Origin: Jaapia argillacea MUCL 33604
Taxonomy: Eukaryota > Basidiomycota > Agaricomycetes > Jaapiales > Jaapiaceae
Direction: 5' to 3'
Length of the DNA stretch: 64,000 nucleotides
Assembly (NCBI GenBank): GCA_000697665.1
Contig: KL197737.1
Span: 270,051-334,050 of the forward strand
The position numbers and the translations under genes are program-made. Below are positions 11,323 through 21,996 of this stretch, in pieces. Below the pieces are notes generated by a model that saw nothing but the letters and a program-made list of their open reading frames with translations, did no database searches and was not told the origin of the DNA. Each line of letters starts with the position of its first letter. Position 1 is the stretch's first letter.

Positions 11323-12616
11323 ATGGCCTCGGCATTTGGGACCAAAGTAATCTACGACTACGTCTCGGCGGACGAGGTGGAAGATGCCCATCAGATCGAA
11401 GTAGCTGGTGCGTCCACCTTTCCTGGCCTCGTCGAGAAGATCTCAACTGGCCCCCGTAGGATACCCCGAGGACGAGGCTGGCAGTCTTGAAACCTTCCGG
11501 TATGCTCAGATTATCCTTACTTCCGGGTCATTGCGATTTACTTCATGCAGGTATCGTCAATCCGTTGCTCCAAAGCTGTTCCTAGGAGTCTTTGAACCCT
11601 CTTCAGACAAGAGTCGTGCCCTGCTAGGCTACATTTGCTCTACCCTTTCCCCCGATCTGACGCTCACCCACTCCTCAATGTCCAACCACATCCCAGGTCC
11701 TGCTTCTCAGTCCGTCTGTATCCACTCTGTTTGTGTTTCTAGTGATCAGCAGAGGAAAGGTTTAGGCACGAGGCTGTTACGGGAGTATGTGAAGAGGTTG
11801 GAAAGCGGCGAAGCGGGGGAGGTGAAGCGGATTTTATTGATTGTGCACGAGGAGTTAAGAGGATTCTATGAGGGCGCCGGCTTCGAATGGGTTGGCAAGA
11901 GCGAAGTCGTACATGGATCACGGCCATGGTTTGAAATGAGGAAGGTTCTATCGACTGGCGTGGCCGTGGAACCAGCCTCAGTGGTACCATCTACTCATAT
12001 CCCCCCAGGCTTATGGGAAGCCCTTCAAAACTCCAGCGCCCGATCCCGTCCTGTGGGCCGCCTCTTGTCTACATTCGCGAACGGAACTCTCGATGTAGGA
12101 ACCGACAACTCCGACCAACTCCAACCCTTCAACAAGTATGACTTATTGTGTCCTCGTGCTGGTTGTGGCAGCGTGATTTTGAAGAGTGGCGTTGGGAGAC
12201 TCGTCGAGAGGGCTAGTATTCAGGTAAGCTCCTTGCGTTGCTCCCTCGTCTTGCCTTCGCTCAGGTGGTTGTGCACTCGCAAAGCTTGAACCGCACAATC
12301 AAACCCAAACTCTTCTTCTTTCTCCGCTCCCTGACCCGCCCAATACAGCTGATTGGTGGCTGGTCACACCTAACCCGATGCAATTTGAGAATATTGGGTT
12401 CAGTAAGGCAGTGGGCGGAACTCGAGGTCTGTGCCTCACTCTCCTGGACATTTCCGATTTTCAGACTCTGATTGTCGGCTTGTCATTTAAGGCCCCACGG
12501 GCAGGAAACTGAAGCTCCTCGCTTGCGCTGAATGTGACCTTGGTCCCCTTGGTTGGTGTGAAGAAGGGGGAAGCGAGTTTTGGTTGGCGTGTTCGAGGGT
12601 TGGGTATCGGGCCTGA
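11323..12616 (+). CDS. GNAT N-acetyltransferase fused to an Mss4/Dss4 zinc-binding domain
   Basis: Five exons are phase-compatible. The first encodes MASAFGTKVIYDYVSADEVE. The N-terminal half is a GNAT fold of the aralkylamine/polyamine acetyltransferase type (like yeast PAA1): beta-4 and the acetyl-CoA loop read SVCIHSVCVSSDQQRKGLGT, followed by LLREYVKRLE and FYEGAGFEWVGKSEVVHG. The C-terminal half has Mss4 hallmarks: CPRAGCGSVIL (zinc pair one), DWWLVTPNPMQFENIGFSKA, then LACAECDLGPLGW (zinc pair two), with the stop at 12614-12616. Mss4/Dss4 proteins bind exocytic Rab GTPases and promote nucleotide release. GNATs of this type acetylate arylalkylamines or polyamines. Both halves keep their family motifs, so both may be active. 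The join lies in one long exon (about 11551-12222), which argues against two separate genes. Confidence 0.82.
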
Positions 12617-13071
12617 TTAGGACCTCAGAAGGTATCCAGAGGAAGAATCAATTAAGCTTTGTAGGTCTCTTGAGGTGAGTTTTCAAGTCTTTTGAAATGC
12701 GAATTCACTGACGACAATTCTTCTCAGTGACTTGTAATTTTGTAATACCCTGCAATGCCATTGGGCCGTTTCGCTCAGTCAAAGGCTCGGAAGTACAGTC
12801 CTTTCATGGTCACAGATTCTTGTCTTACCGCTAGGCACTTGGAGTGTCTCCGCCATTATACAGTACTCACCGGGATCACGTGTTGCCTCACTTAGGTACC
12901 TGCAGAACAAGAACGACGGTTGAGATGGCGCCTGATGGTCCTTCCGGCCAGCTACTGAATCCAATAAACACAACAGGCCAGTACCGATTGTGTTAGTCCA
13001 CTCCGTCGCCGGAAATACTTGGTGAAAAGCGGGTGGACAGACGAGAGTGCAGCCCAGGAAAAAACACTGAC
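12617..13071. other. Intergenic region before tRNA-Asp
   Basis: This is the 3' flank of the GNAT-Mss4 gene and the downstream side of the minus-strand tRNA-Asp. Nothing else is recognisable. Confidence 0.35.
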
Positions 13072-13142
13072 TCTCTGGCGGGGAGTCGAACCCCGCTCTT
13101 CCGCGTGACAGGCGGATGTACTATCCGATATACTACCAAAGA
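13072..13142 (-). tRNA. tRNA-Asp (GTC)
   Basis: Read on the minus strand, the 71-nt sequence folds as a cloverleaf with no intron. The acceptor strands TCTTTGG and CCAGAGA pair over seven positions with one G-T wobble. The anticodon loop CTGTCAC gives anticodon GTC. The T arm GGGGTTCGACTCCCC is canonical, with the B-box motif GGTTCGA. The D arm has GGTAGTATATCGG. The sequence closely resembles other fungal tRNA-Asp genes. Confidence 0.92.
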
Positions 13143-14979
13143 CATAGTATGTCTTCAACGCATCGTATCGAGAGGTAAATATGAACAGTCTATCTGGCCG
13201 TGTATGTGTTGAACCCTCCGGCAGTTGTAGACTCGTTATGGCGTCCCTCATACACAGAATTCGTGGACGAGCAATGTTCTGTGCCACAGTTGGACCTTTT
13301 TGAAAGGCCCCCGCAACGGCACAGAAACAGCACCAAATCCAGAAGAAGTTTCTTGTTGTCTATCCAACTCGTACCTTTGATGCCCAACCTCTCGACAGGC
13401 TTCCTCCGATAGCAACGATGCTCCTCGGTTCGTCTTCCAGTTGCAACGCTGGGTCTGATCACCGATTCCGCTGTTGGGTGTCGCGTTGTTTCTTCAAGTT
13501 CCCCGGTTTGTAGATCTCGCATGCTGCGCAATGAAACCTCGTTTGATTGATCGTATGTGGATCGCACTCTAAACCTCTTCCATCCGATGGGTGTGGTTTA
13601 TCGCATGTAAGTCACTTCGCTTTCTGTACTTCAAGGAATGGAGCTGTTCGCCAGCCGCCCCGAGATGACCGAGGACAACCGGCAGGCCTGACTTTATTCA
13701 CAACAAAGTGTAACTCTCTATCCTCGTGGCTTCCTTTCCGCAGCCGTTTGCGACGCTAGCGAATAACCCACCTTGGTGTACGCTGTGCTCAAATCCTCAA
13801 ACTCCGTGGCAAACCAGCGTCATAGAGGGTGGCTTTGGAATTCCGATCTCTTCACAAGCCCCAGAACTAAACCGCCGATTCCTCCCATCGTACTACTCCG
13901 AGGTTGCGTACTGTAAGTTCGAGGCCATTCCTTGTTCATTAATATCCGAGGAAACTATCACCACCCCGATGATCGTGAGTATCCAGCGCTCGTACTTGGC
14001 TCGGGCACGTTGCATACTAAAGCATTTCAGGAAGCAAGTCCTCCTTCGAGGTAGTACACACTTCACAAACATCCTGGCTTCTCTGTCCCTTGCTGTAGTG
14101 GAATGGTCAGCTGTCCACTCGGACCTCTCTTTTCCCTCGTTTCTTGGAGGGAGGGTGGACAAGACTCCTCGCGACGTTCCCTTCCCATTATCCAGATTTC
14201 TTTCTCCTATTTCTCATGATCAGTACCTTGTAACTACGTGCAGAAGCGCCGACTACAGCCCGTATTGTCGTAACGTCTTAGTCAATATTCCGGGATGACG
14301 GATGAGAGAGTTGCATAGGTATCTGAGGTCTCTCTTTCCCTCGAGATAGCAGGAAGGAGATGACGATGGTTGATTACAGGTAATGATAAGCAATATGTCA
14401 TTCCACTCCTCCGTTCTAAACTTACGACTTCGCTTGTCGACGGCAGTCTTTGGAGCTCGAGGAAACTCGCGGCTATCATAGTAGACTTTGAAGAGCATGG
14501 AATTACGGAGAACAGTTGTGCGGACACTATAAAGACAGGTGATTCTAAAGATAGGCTTCGTCTATTGTGCTGGAATAAAGAATGCAGATCATCTTCGTAT
14601 ATCTTGTGGGCTACAATGTCGCAGTAGGTACATGGAAGAAATGCAAAAGAGCAGCAGGGAAAACAGAATCTGAATCGAATGTCGAGCAAACGATCTCAGC
14701 AAAGGAGGGCGGGGGGAGCGATATTGCAGCAAAACAAGGTAAAGCGAGCGGGCGTCAAGCATCAAGCGTCAGTGTAAATGAGAATGAGGTCATGTCCATG
14801 GTCCGTTGAAAGTTCGTTGATATGGTACGGTAGGGTGAAGGGGGAAAGGATGTGAGGAGATGAAAGGGATCAATATACAACAACGTGTATGGTGTCCTCC
14901 TGTGCAAGCCAAGGGTCACACTGTCGTTTCGCTTCGAGTCCTCTTGCTCTTTTGACCTGCGGTGCATCTACGTTGCAGC
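13143..14979. other. Long region without a recognisable gene
   Basis: About 1.8 kb between the tRNA and the 3' end of the KRE6-like gene. Short open frames occur on both strands, but none has a recognisable motif or a convincing exon chain. Part will be the 3' UTR of the KRE6-like gene. Confidence 0.35.
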
Positions 14980-17448
14980 TCAGCATAGTTTCCACATCTT
15001 GACGTAGTCACTGAGACGGGGATCTATCAGTGGCTGACAACGAGGAAAGTAAGACGTTAGAGCTCACACTCTGAATGCTCTATCATCTATATTTTGAGGC
15101 CATGTGGAATACCATGTGGACTGAGCGGAGGCAAAGTCATGCATAGCGGCTAAAAAGATCAAATTCATCAGAATTAAACGTTGCGATGGAGCACTATCGA
15201 AAGTATACGCACTCGCTGAACCATCATACCACGGCTTGTTGCCAACCTTATCAGGGAACCACCCACTCGTCCCTCCAGCAGCGACGTCGAGGATCAGATA
15301 GAAGGCTGGATCAAATCCATCAGTCAACAAACGTCTGCAGAAACCACAGACGAGATCGCTCACATTGATCGAAAGGTGCAGCAGCACTCCCACTACTCCA
15401 AGGATTCGATACAACAACCTGCGTACTGCCATTCTGCGCCGTGGGCGGGAAGCTACCCCTGTCCCACATATTCTTTCCGCCTTTCCCATAGAGCTTCAAG
15501 TCCAACATCGAGTGCAATCGGTTGTCGATGTAGAACCTCATAAAGGTTCCTGTCCACTCCATGGAATAGATATGGAAATCGGCGGCGAACGTGGTTCGTT
15601 TGGTCGACTGCCATCCGAAGATCATGTTGATTAACGAGTCCATGGGGCCGTAGTTGAGTGACGACCGGACGAAGTTGTTGCCTTGAGCACTGTATGAGGG
15701 TCCGTTGCCTCGAGCCTCCATGATGTCGATCTCGCCGCTGAGTGGCCAAGGCCCGTAGTTCTGACAAGCACGAATAAGCTCTTCGAGGATAAATGTCATA
15801 AACGACGAGTAGACTCACATTGTCCTCAGGCAACATCCAGATGGCTGGCCATAACCAATCACCGGTGGGAAGCTTGGCACGAACTTCGACCTTTCCGTAT
15901 GCGATGTTGTATTTGCCTTGTGTGTTGATACGGGCTGATTTGACGGGGTTGATAACTTGACCAGTGGCCGCAGACGAAGAAGTCGTGCAGGCGCTTTGAT
16001 TTTGGGATGTGCAATCCTGGAGAGTGTAGGTTCCACCGTCAAAGATAGCACCAGTGCCAATCTCGTCGGAGGTCAAGGTAGGGACGATGTACAACTGGCG
16101 AGAAACGATCGTTAGCCCAAAATATTAGACAAGACTTATTGGCAACCACTCACTTCGCCATTTTGCGTGTAAATGTTGGTAGAGGAGTCAGTAGTCATCT
16201 GGAACTCGCCATTTCTAGTTCGCAAAACACGAAATCAGCGACAATACAACAAACATGACACAATGTCACTTACCCAAATCCACCAAGCTCAACGTCATAA
16301 TTCCACGTATTCTGGGTGTCCAAGCTATTGAAATCATCCTCCAAAACCAAACAAAGCTGGCTATCCTTCAACACCTGCACACCCGTATACCCCTGCCAAC
16401 AAAGCACGGCGGCACCTCCAAGACCCAAGACCATCCCAAAGAAAGTCAACCACCAGCTCAACCTCCCGAGCGTATCCTTTTCCTTCAACCAAGGCTTATC
16501 CTCCTTTGACAATTTCTCGGGTAACCGAGTCGATGGGAGAGGCGGTTTGGATTTGGGAACGGAAATGGCAGCTGTGGAGGCACCATCTGCGCTGGGCATG
16601 TATGGATATGTAGGTGGAGTCCAGATGGAAGAGGGGCGGGAAGCGGGGGAGAGGAAAGGTGTACGGAAAGTCGTAGAAGCCGAACGAGGAATACCACCAT
16701 TACCACCAACAGGCATCCCATCAGGTCCATAAAGTTGAGGCTGCGATTGGTTATAGTATCCAGCTGGAGGACCGCCCATGCTCATCCTATAATCGGATCC
16801 CGCAGTGAAACTCGCCCTCGGTGATCCACCCCCACTTTGGACCATAAATGGAGCATAAGGTCGAGGAAGAGGGTGCCCATACTGTCCGCCATGTCCTTCG
16901 CTGCTCATATCCCCAATAGAACTCGCACGAGTCGTCAACCCTTGGGTCTGGTGGCCATGGTCGCTCGAGGTGGCGACAGGAGGGGCGACTAAAGGAGCTG
17001 GTCCACCGATAGCGGGAGGCATAGTCACGGACCGAGCCCTCATAGAATCCAAACTACCTCTGCGGCTAACTCCGGGGATGGTCATACCAGGATCAGGGTT
17101 TCCCATGTGAGATTGGAAAGGGAATGGGTATGACGATGGCGGAGGACGTTCCCTCAAACTTCCCTGGATGGAAGGGGGGTTCGTAGGTGAGAAATCGCGA
17201 TACAGTGAAGCTGGACTCCATCCTTCGGGCTGTTGAGGGCCAGCAGCTGGCGTCCTGAAAGGATCCGCTGAGGTGGGGGAGGGAGTGTCAACGTCAACTG
17301 GGGCATATTGTGCTCCGTTATTGATTGTGTAGGACCCTTGGGACGCGCCGGGGACTGGGCTGCTTGATACGACACCTGATAAACGACGACGAGATGAAGG
17401 AGATTTCGTTAGTTTTGATCGTTGACGTGGAGACGAAGGGGGAGGCAT
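14980..17448 (-). CDS. KRE6/SKN1-type GH16 protein, beta-glucan synthesis-associated
   Basis: This is a type II membrane protein of the KRE6/SKN1 family, needed for beta-1,6-glucan assembly in fungal walls, acting in the secretory pathway. The start at 17448 gives a long Pro/Ser-rich, probably cytosolic N-terminus (MPPPSSPRQRSKLTKSPSSR). One membrane span follows (LSWWLTFFGMVLGLGGAAVL), then the luminal GH16 domain: LVLEDDFNSLDTQNTWNYDV, YGKVEVRAKLPTGDWLWPAI and the catalytic stretch SGEIDIMEARG with both glutamates and the aspartate of the E-x-D-x-x-E motif. Later come FHIYSMEWTG, FYLILDVAAGG and DRAFRVDYVKMWKLC at the C-terminus, after a short last exon. CT-rich sequence upstream of 17448 fits a 5' UTR/promoter. 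Whether the enzyme hydrolyses or transglycosylates glucan is not established for the family. Confidence 0.88.
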
Positions 17449-18354
17449 TGAAGATCAAGAACGAAACAAAATCGAAACCAAGCGCAATGAGACTGAGGAC
17501 AAGCCCCAGGTCATAGGCGGGGTAAGACGAGAAGAGGAAAGTACAAGGAGAGAGGCGATAAGCACCCCACCTCCCAGGCTCCGGCTGACAGTCGCCCGCT
17601 CGAGAAAACCGAGGGGAGGTTCGTCATAAACCACCAATCATCAGAGAGAATAGGCATAGCAGAATCACCAAATGGATCAACCTTATCGCTCCATTCGTTA
17701 TTAGTCCAAAGGCATTACGGCCTCGGAGCTATACTTGGGACGAACTCCCCAACGTGAATAGATAGCACCAAAACACGCTGGCCCGCAAACCAAAGTCACA
17801 AGCAAGGCGCAGCTCTCACCCTCCGCATCGAGGATAGCAAGAATAATCAGAGCCTTGCCGAAAGACGGATTGAATCTCTGCCAGAATGAAGCCTCTCCAC
17901 GTTCCCTTCCCAAAAAGGAAACTGGTCATCCGCATCAAGTGTTTCGCACTGGACGCAGAGCTCGGCAGATGCTTTTCAGCGAATCTGCAGCCCGTCACAC
18001 TCACAGTGATACAAGGCTGCGCATAAGATAGGAAGGAAATAATCCCCGGTGCATCTTTGCATCGTGCCCTCTCAAATAATAAGGGATGTTCTGGACTTTT
18101 GCGTGTCATTGTAGGAGGATGTCGGCATCCCCATCCTACTCACACACCCACCCCTGCACGGTCAGGCACCCCCGGTATCCAACTCCGATGGGTGCGTAAC
18201 ATCGCAATATCCAGAGTAGATGGCACTAACCATGTTGGTTGTGCATATTTAGTCCTTTAGACTTAGCCACGCAAACCAGGGCAAAATTCACAAAAAAAAT
18301 CGAATGGAAAAAGGAGACAAAAGGATTCAGAGGGAGGGAAAGGGGACTGACCAC
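17449..18354. other. Upstream region of the KRE6-like gene
   Basis: On the minus strand, 17449-17640 is pyrimidine-rich like a promoter or 5' UTR. From 17640 to 18354 I see no convincing coding sequence. A distant 5' exon of the KRE6-like gene could start in the disordered frame at 18355-18691. Confidence 0.4.
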
Positions 18355-18691
18355 CTGATCTTCTCCTTTGGTGATTGCGCGCCCTGACAGCGGCGGCACC
18401 TCTCCGGCTCCCAACAACTGGTGCCCCACTCGTACCGGGTTGTGCTTGGGAAGCAGGCTGCTCCCTCTCAGAATCACTTGCAGAGCCAGGTTCGAGGCTG
18501 CTGTCGCTCAACAGACTGCCCGATGAATCCCTGTGTCCTCCAGCAGCGAGGAAGAAAGGTCGCGGAGGAGACAGAGGGGATGGGGGACGTGAATTGGGAT
18601 TGGAGGACTCGGATGCCGATGATGAGTGACGGGTTGCTGTCGCATTAGATGCGTTGGGTGCAGTACGGGGACGGGGTGGACGGGAAGCCAT
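18355..18691 (-). CDS. Possible disordered-protein exon (Ser/Pro/Arg-rich), unassigned
   Basis: A minus-strand frame starting MASRPPRPRTAPNASNATAT continues through Ser/Pro-rich sequence (SESSNPNSRPPSPLSPPRPF) and an acidic/serine patch (SLLSDSSLEPGSASDSERE). It ends in a basic stretch (AAAVRARNHQRRRSG) next to a possible donor, CAG|GTGGTC. The composition is typical of real disordered fungal N-termini, but I cannot find the next exon. It might be a small unknown gene or an upstream exon of the KRE6-like gene. Function is unknown and support is weak. Confidence 0.22.
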
Positions 18692-20929
18692 GTGGTCGTC
18701 GTTAGGTTGTTGACGAGAGAGGACTGTCAACTACTTCAAGAGTCTATCAAAGCCTTGTGAATAGGTGGACGGGGAGGTAAAAGTGGAGCAAACCAACTCA
18801 CAGGGTGTGGAGAAGCCTCCGCGAGGCTATGAAGGATGGATACGAGGGGGAGATGGAAGAAGAAATGTGCCGGGGAGGAGGGCTCAACTTATCCTCGGAG
18901 GAGCAGACGGAGGAGTGGGATGAGGGACAAGGGAGTGCTCCACCGAAATCCCAAACCGTGTTCTTGTAAAAGCGAGAAAACCGATTTACACCCAGCCCCG
19001 TCCCTTCCATATCCGCACGTTCGATAAGCAACCAAAAGCCCACGAACGCAATCACAAAAAACGAAAACGCCGAAGACACTTACCTCTTACTTCATGCATC
19101 ATCATCGCAACCACCAGCTTGGATTCCTCCGATTCTCGATGAATGAAACGCAACAAGTGGTGCTTTCGGGGTCCTGGGTGTATTGGTGCTAAAGACGCCG
19201 TGACAAGTGACGTGCGTGGTTATCGTAAAGATAAGCAAAGTGGATGATCGGTACCAGATCTCTCTTGTTCGATCGCGATAAGCTGGAGATCCCATTATCT
19301 GGGTCGACACGTGGGAGACGCCATCAAGCCGGCCCCTTCCCTGCTTTTCAATCATCGTTGCATGCATCATGAAAGCAGCAAATTGCAAGCATAAATGGGA
19401 TTGATTGCACGCATAGTCGTCGAGGCCGCTGCCTGCGCACTTCGTTACTATTTCTCATTACAGTGTGTAGTGATTGATTGATCATAAGGTATTTCCCAGC
19501 AGAACGGGGCCCTGGTTACTGACAAACCGTACCTTGCAAGGGAGGATACGAAAATGGTTGAACGACAACCTGACATGACGCGGGAATGACATCACCACTA
19601 AACAAACGTACTGGTCCCGGACGACATACCACAAGAGCTCGCCAAGAAAAACACAAGCGCAAGATAACCGGTGAGCTATGAAGAATGTCGGTGAAACGCA
19701 ATCACAATGCAGACTGTGTGGCGTGTAGATGGCTGGGACGACGAGGTACATATAAGGCACTCGTTTCCTCCCGCCTGCGAGAAGAAACGAGGCAGTGACA
19801 TCACCCGCCATCCAGAACGTCGTCATACACGACGTTGAAGGGCTACTAGTATGACCTCCGTGTAAGGGACGGTACCGTTTGCATGAGGAAGCATTGGTGC
19901 GGGCGTCGGACGGTTTCAGGATGGTTCGATTCTAGTGAGAATGCGTATGAAGGGGTGTGTTGTCTTCGTCGTCGGTGAGAGCATGGTTCGTCAGAGTGTT
20001 CTCTCGTGGGCTTCGGGGCGGAAGTTCTTGTATTTTCCATGTCGATCTTTTCCTTCGAGGAGAGGATTAGGATGTGATTCCACCACGTTTATTCTTCACA
20101 GCGTGAGTGGGAAAACGAAGAGGTATGGAGAAGGATGACAGGTGCGGTACCGGGAATGACGGGACGGACATGGCTTCTCGAAGCTAAAGTTAGATCGAGA
20201 CGACCTGCCAAAGCGGCGCGCTCGCATAGTAGGGCTAGACAGGGATTATGGGCGTTATGAAAGCAGAGAGGGTACAGTGAAGTGCATTAGGATGATTGGG
20301 GAAAAGTAAGTAGGGTACATGGGGTGTGCTCCACGAGGCGAGTTGAACGTGAAGGCCGATAGGGAGACGGATGGCCGCTAGTAAAGGCAAAGAGTACCAG
20401 CCGAGAGAAGCATGCATTCTTGAGATGTGGTGAAAGGTAGATTGTGCTAATTGAAAACCAGGATGCCGGAGGACGAGAGTGTGATGGACCCGGTAGGAAA
20501 GTATGGGGTTGATTTGGTGAAAGTAATACTGAAGAAACTCGTCCGGGCATGGAATTGTACAGGAGGCTGGTGAAAAGAAACCTTCTAGAACGAACTTTGA
20601 AACTTGTTCTCGAGTCAAAGCATGAGAGACGCAACTGGATAATCACATATGCCCAAATAATCTTGAGTGGCTGCAAAAGGTGTGTCCATAATCTAATTCG
20701 AATGTGCGTGATAGGGACCGGAGTGTACTTTTCAGCGACGGCTATCGTGAACGAGGCTGTAGAATCAGAGCGAGATAAGCAAAGAGATATATGTCGTTAC
20801 ACAGGCGACACTTCACTCGATTGATGAAAACAAGTCATGCCAAAATGAGGTGAGACGAGTCAATGCGTGAGATCGATAGAAGGTAGTGGTTCGTTCGCGG
20901 AGCCGGCAGCAAACGTTGGTAAGGCATCC

Positions 20930-21325
20930 CCAAGGGTTGGGGAGGAAGTCGAAGTGAAAAGACACGAGGATCGGCGGATTGAAGGTGGTGGGCAAGTAGA
21001 GAAAGCGATCCCAAACAAGCCCTAGGGCCAGCACTGGTAGCACGTGGGCTTGGGTCCAATGAAGGCACAGACGAATAGAACACCACTGAGAACCAGGACA
21101 AAAATTAGTGAGGCGTCGGTGGTATTGCAAAACCGACGATGAAAGAGGGCAATGTATCTCCAGGGGGCTGGGGAGGAAGACAAAGGGGGGAGGTACAAGG
21201 ATTGTGCGTGCCGAAGGAATTGATAGGGTGGCAGGGCAAGCGGAAGGATCGGTCCCAACCAGAGTTCTCAGGTCTAGCATAGGTAGGAACGTGGGTCTTG
21301 GATCTAACACAGGCGGAGGCGAGTA
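20930..21325. repeat. Diverged direct repeat, two copies of about 150 bp
   Basis: Copy A (about 20930-21080) and copy B (about 21165-21325) share an ordered series of similar blocks: GGTTGGGGAGGAAG / GGCTGGGGAGGAAG, then GGGCAAG, then GCGATCCCAA / ATCGGTCCCAA, AGCACTGGTAG / AGCATAGGTAG, CGTGGGCTTGG / CGTGGGTCTTGG and GGCACAGACGAATAG / CGGAGGCGAGTAG. They are clearly diverged. No known element is recognised. Confidence 0.5.
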
Positions 21326-21802
21326 GAAGTGCACAGGGGAGTGAGTCAACCGATTGAAAATTTCATGGGATGAGGATGAGGGCTGGACGGGGTTCGAAGG
21401 AGGGAAAACACCGCCAAGCGCTGAGGAAGAGCGAAGACGGGAGGGCGACAGAGGGGATATGACGGTCGGCTTTCGCGGCAATACCAAAAATGTGACTTCT
21501 CGCCGCAGAGGAGAAGCATCGTGGATGGGACGCGGTGGACGATAGCGATTGACCCCTCGGGGAAAGGAATACTGCGAGGGGAGATTACCCGTTGGTTGGG
21601 GATGTTGATTTGAACGTAAGGCTGTTTGAACGATGTAGCCAGTCAACGGGGAAAAGAACGGTCCGATGAGAGATTAATGCTCGTTTCGTGAATGGGTATT
21701 GTCGAGTGGGTGTGAGGCTGTTGACGAGAAAGATGCGATGCAGGGATGATGGGCGGGCGAATGTGATAAGGGTGAGGCTGAGGGTTTGGATGAGGGATTT
21801 CG

Positions 21803-21996
21803 TCCTAGCGTTGAAAGGCGGTGGGGTGTTTGGGTGTAGTATTGGAATTTCTCCCCGGCGGAATGGGATGTCGTGAGGGCTATCAGTACAGAACTATCCT
21901 AGCATTGAAACGCTGTAGGGGGCATCTGGACATTGTATTGGAATTTCGCGCCGGTGGATGGGATGTTGGGATGGCTGTTAGTACATAACGATTCCG
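21803..21996. repeat. Tandem repeat, two units of about 94 and 100 bp
   Basis: Unit one begins TCCTAGCGTTGAAAGGCG near 21803 and unit two TCCTAGCATTGAAACGCT near 21897. Both then share GTATTGGAATTTC, CCGG(C/T)GGA, TGGGATGT and GGCTATCAGTACA / GGCTGTTAGTACA in the same order. A third, weak partial unit may begin near 21997. Function is unknown. Confidence 0.65.

Noticed and set aside
20813-21646. Minus-strand open frame of 277 codons
   Set aside because: Ser/Pro/Leu-rich composition, no domain, and it overlaps diverged direct repeats; probably chance openness in GC-skewed repeat DNA.
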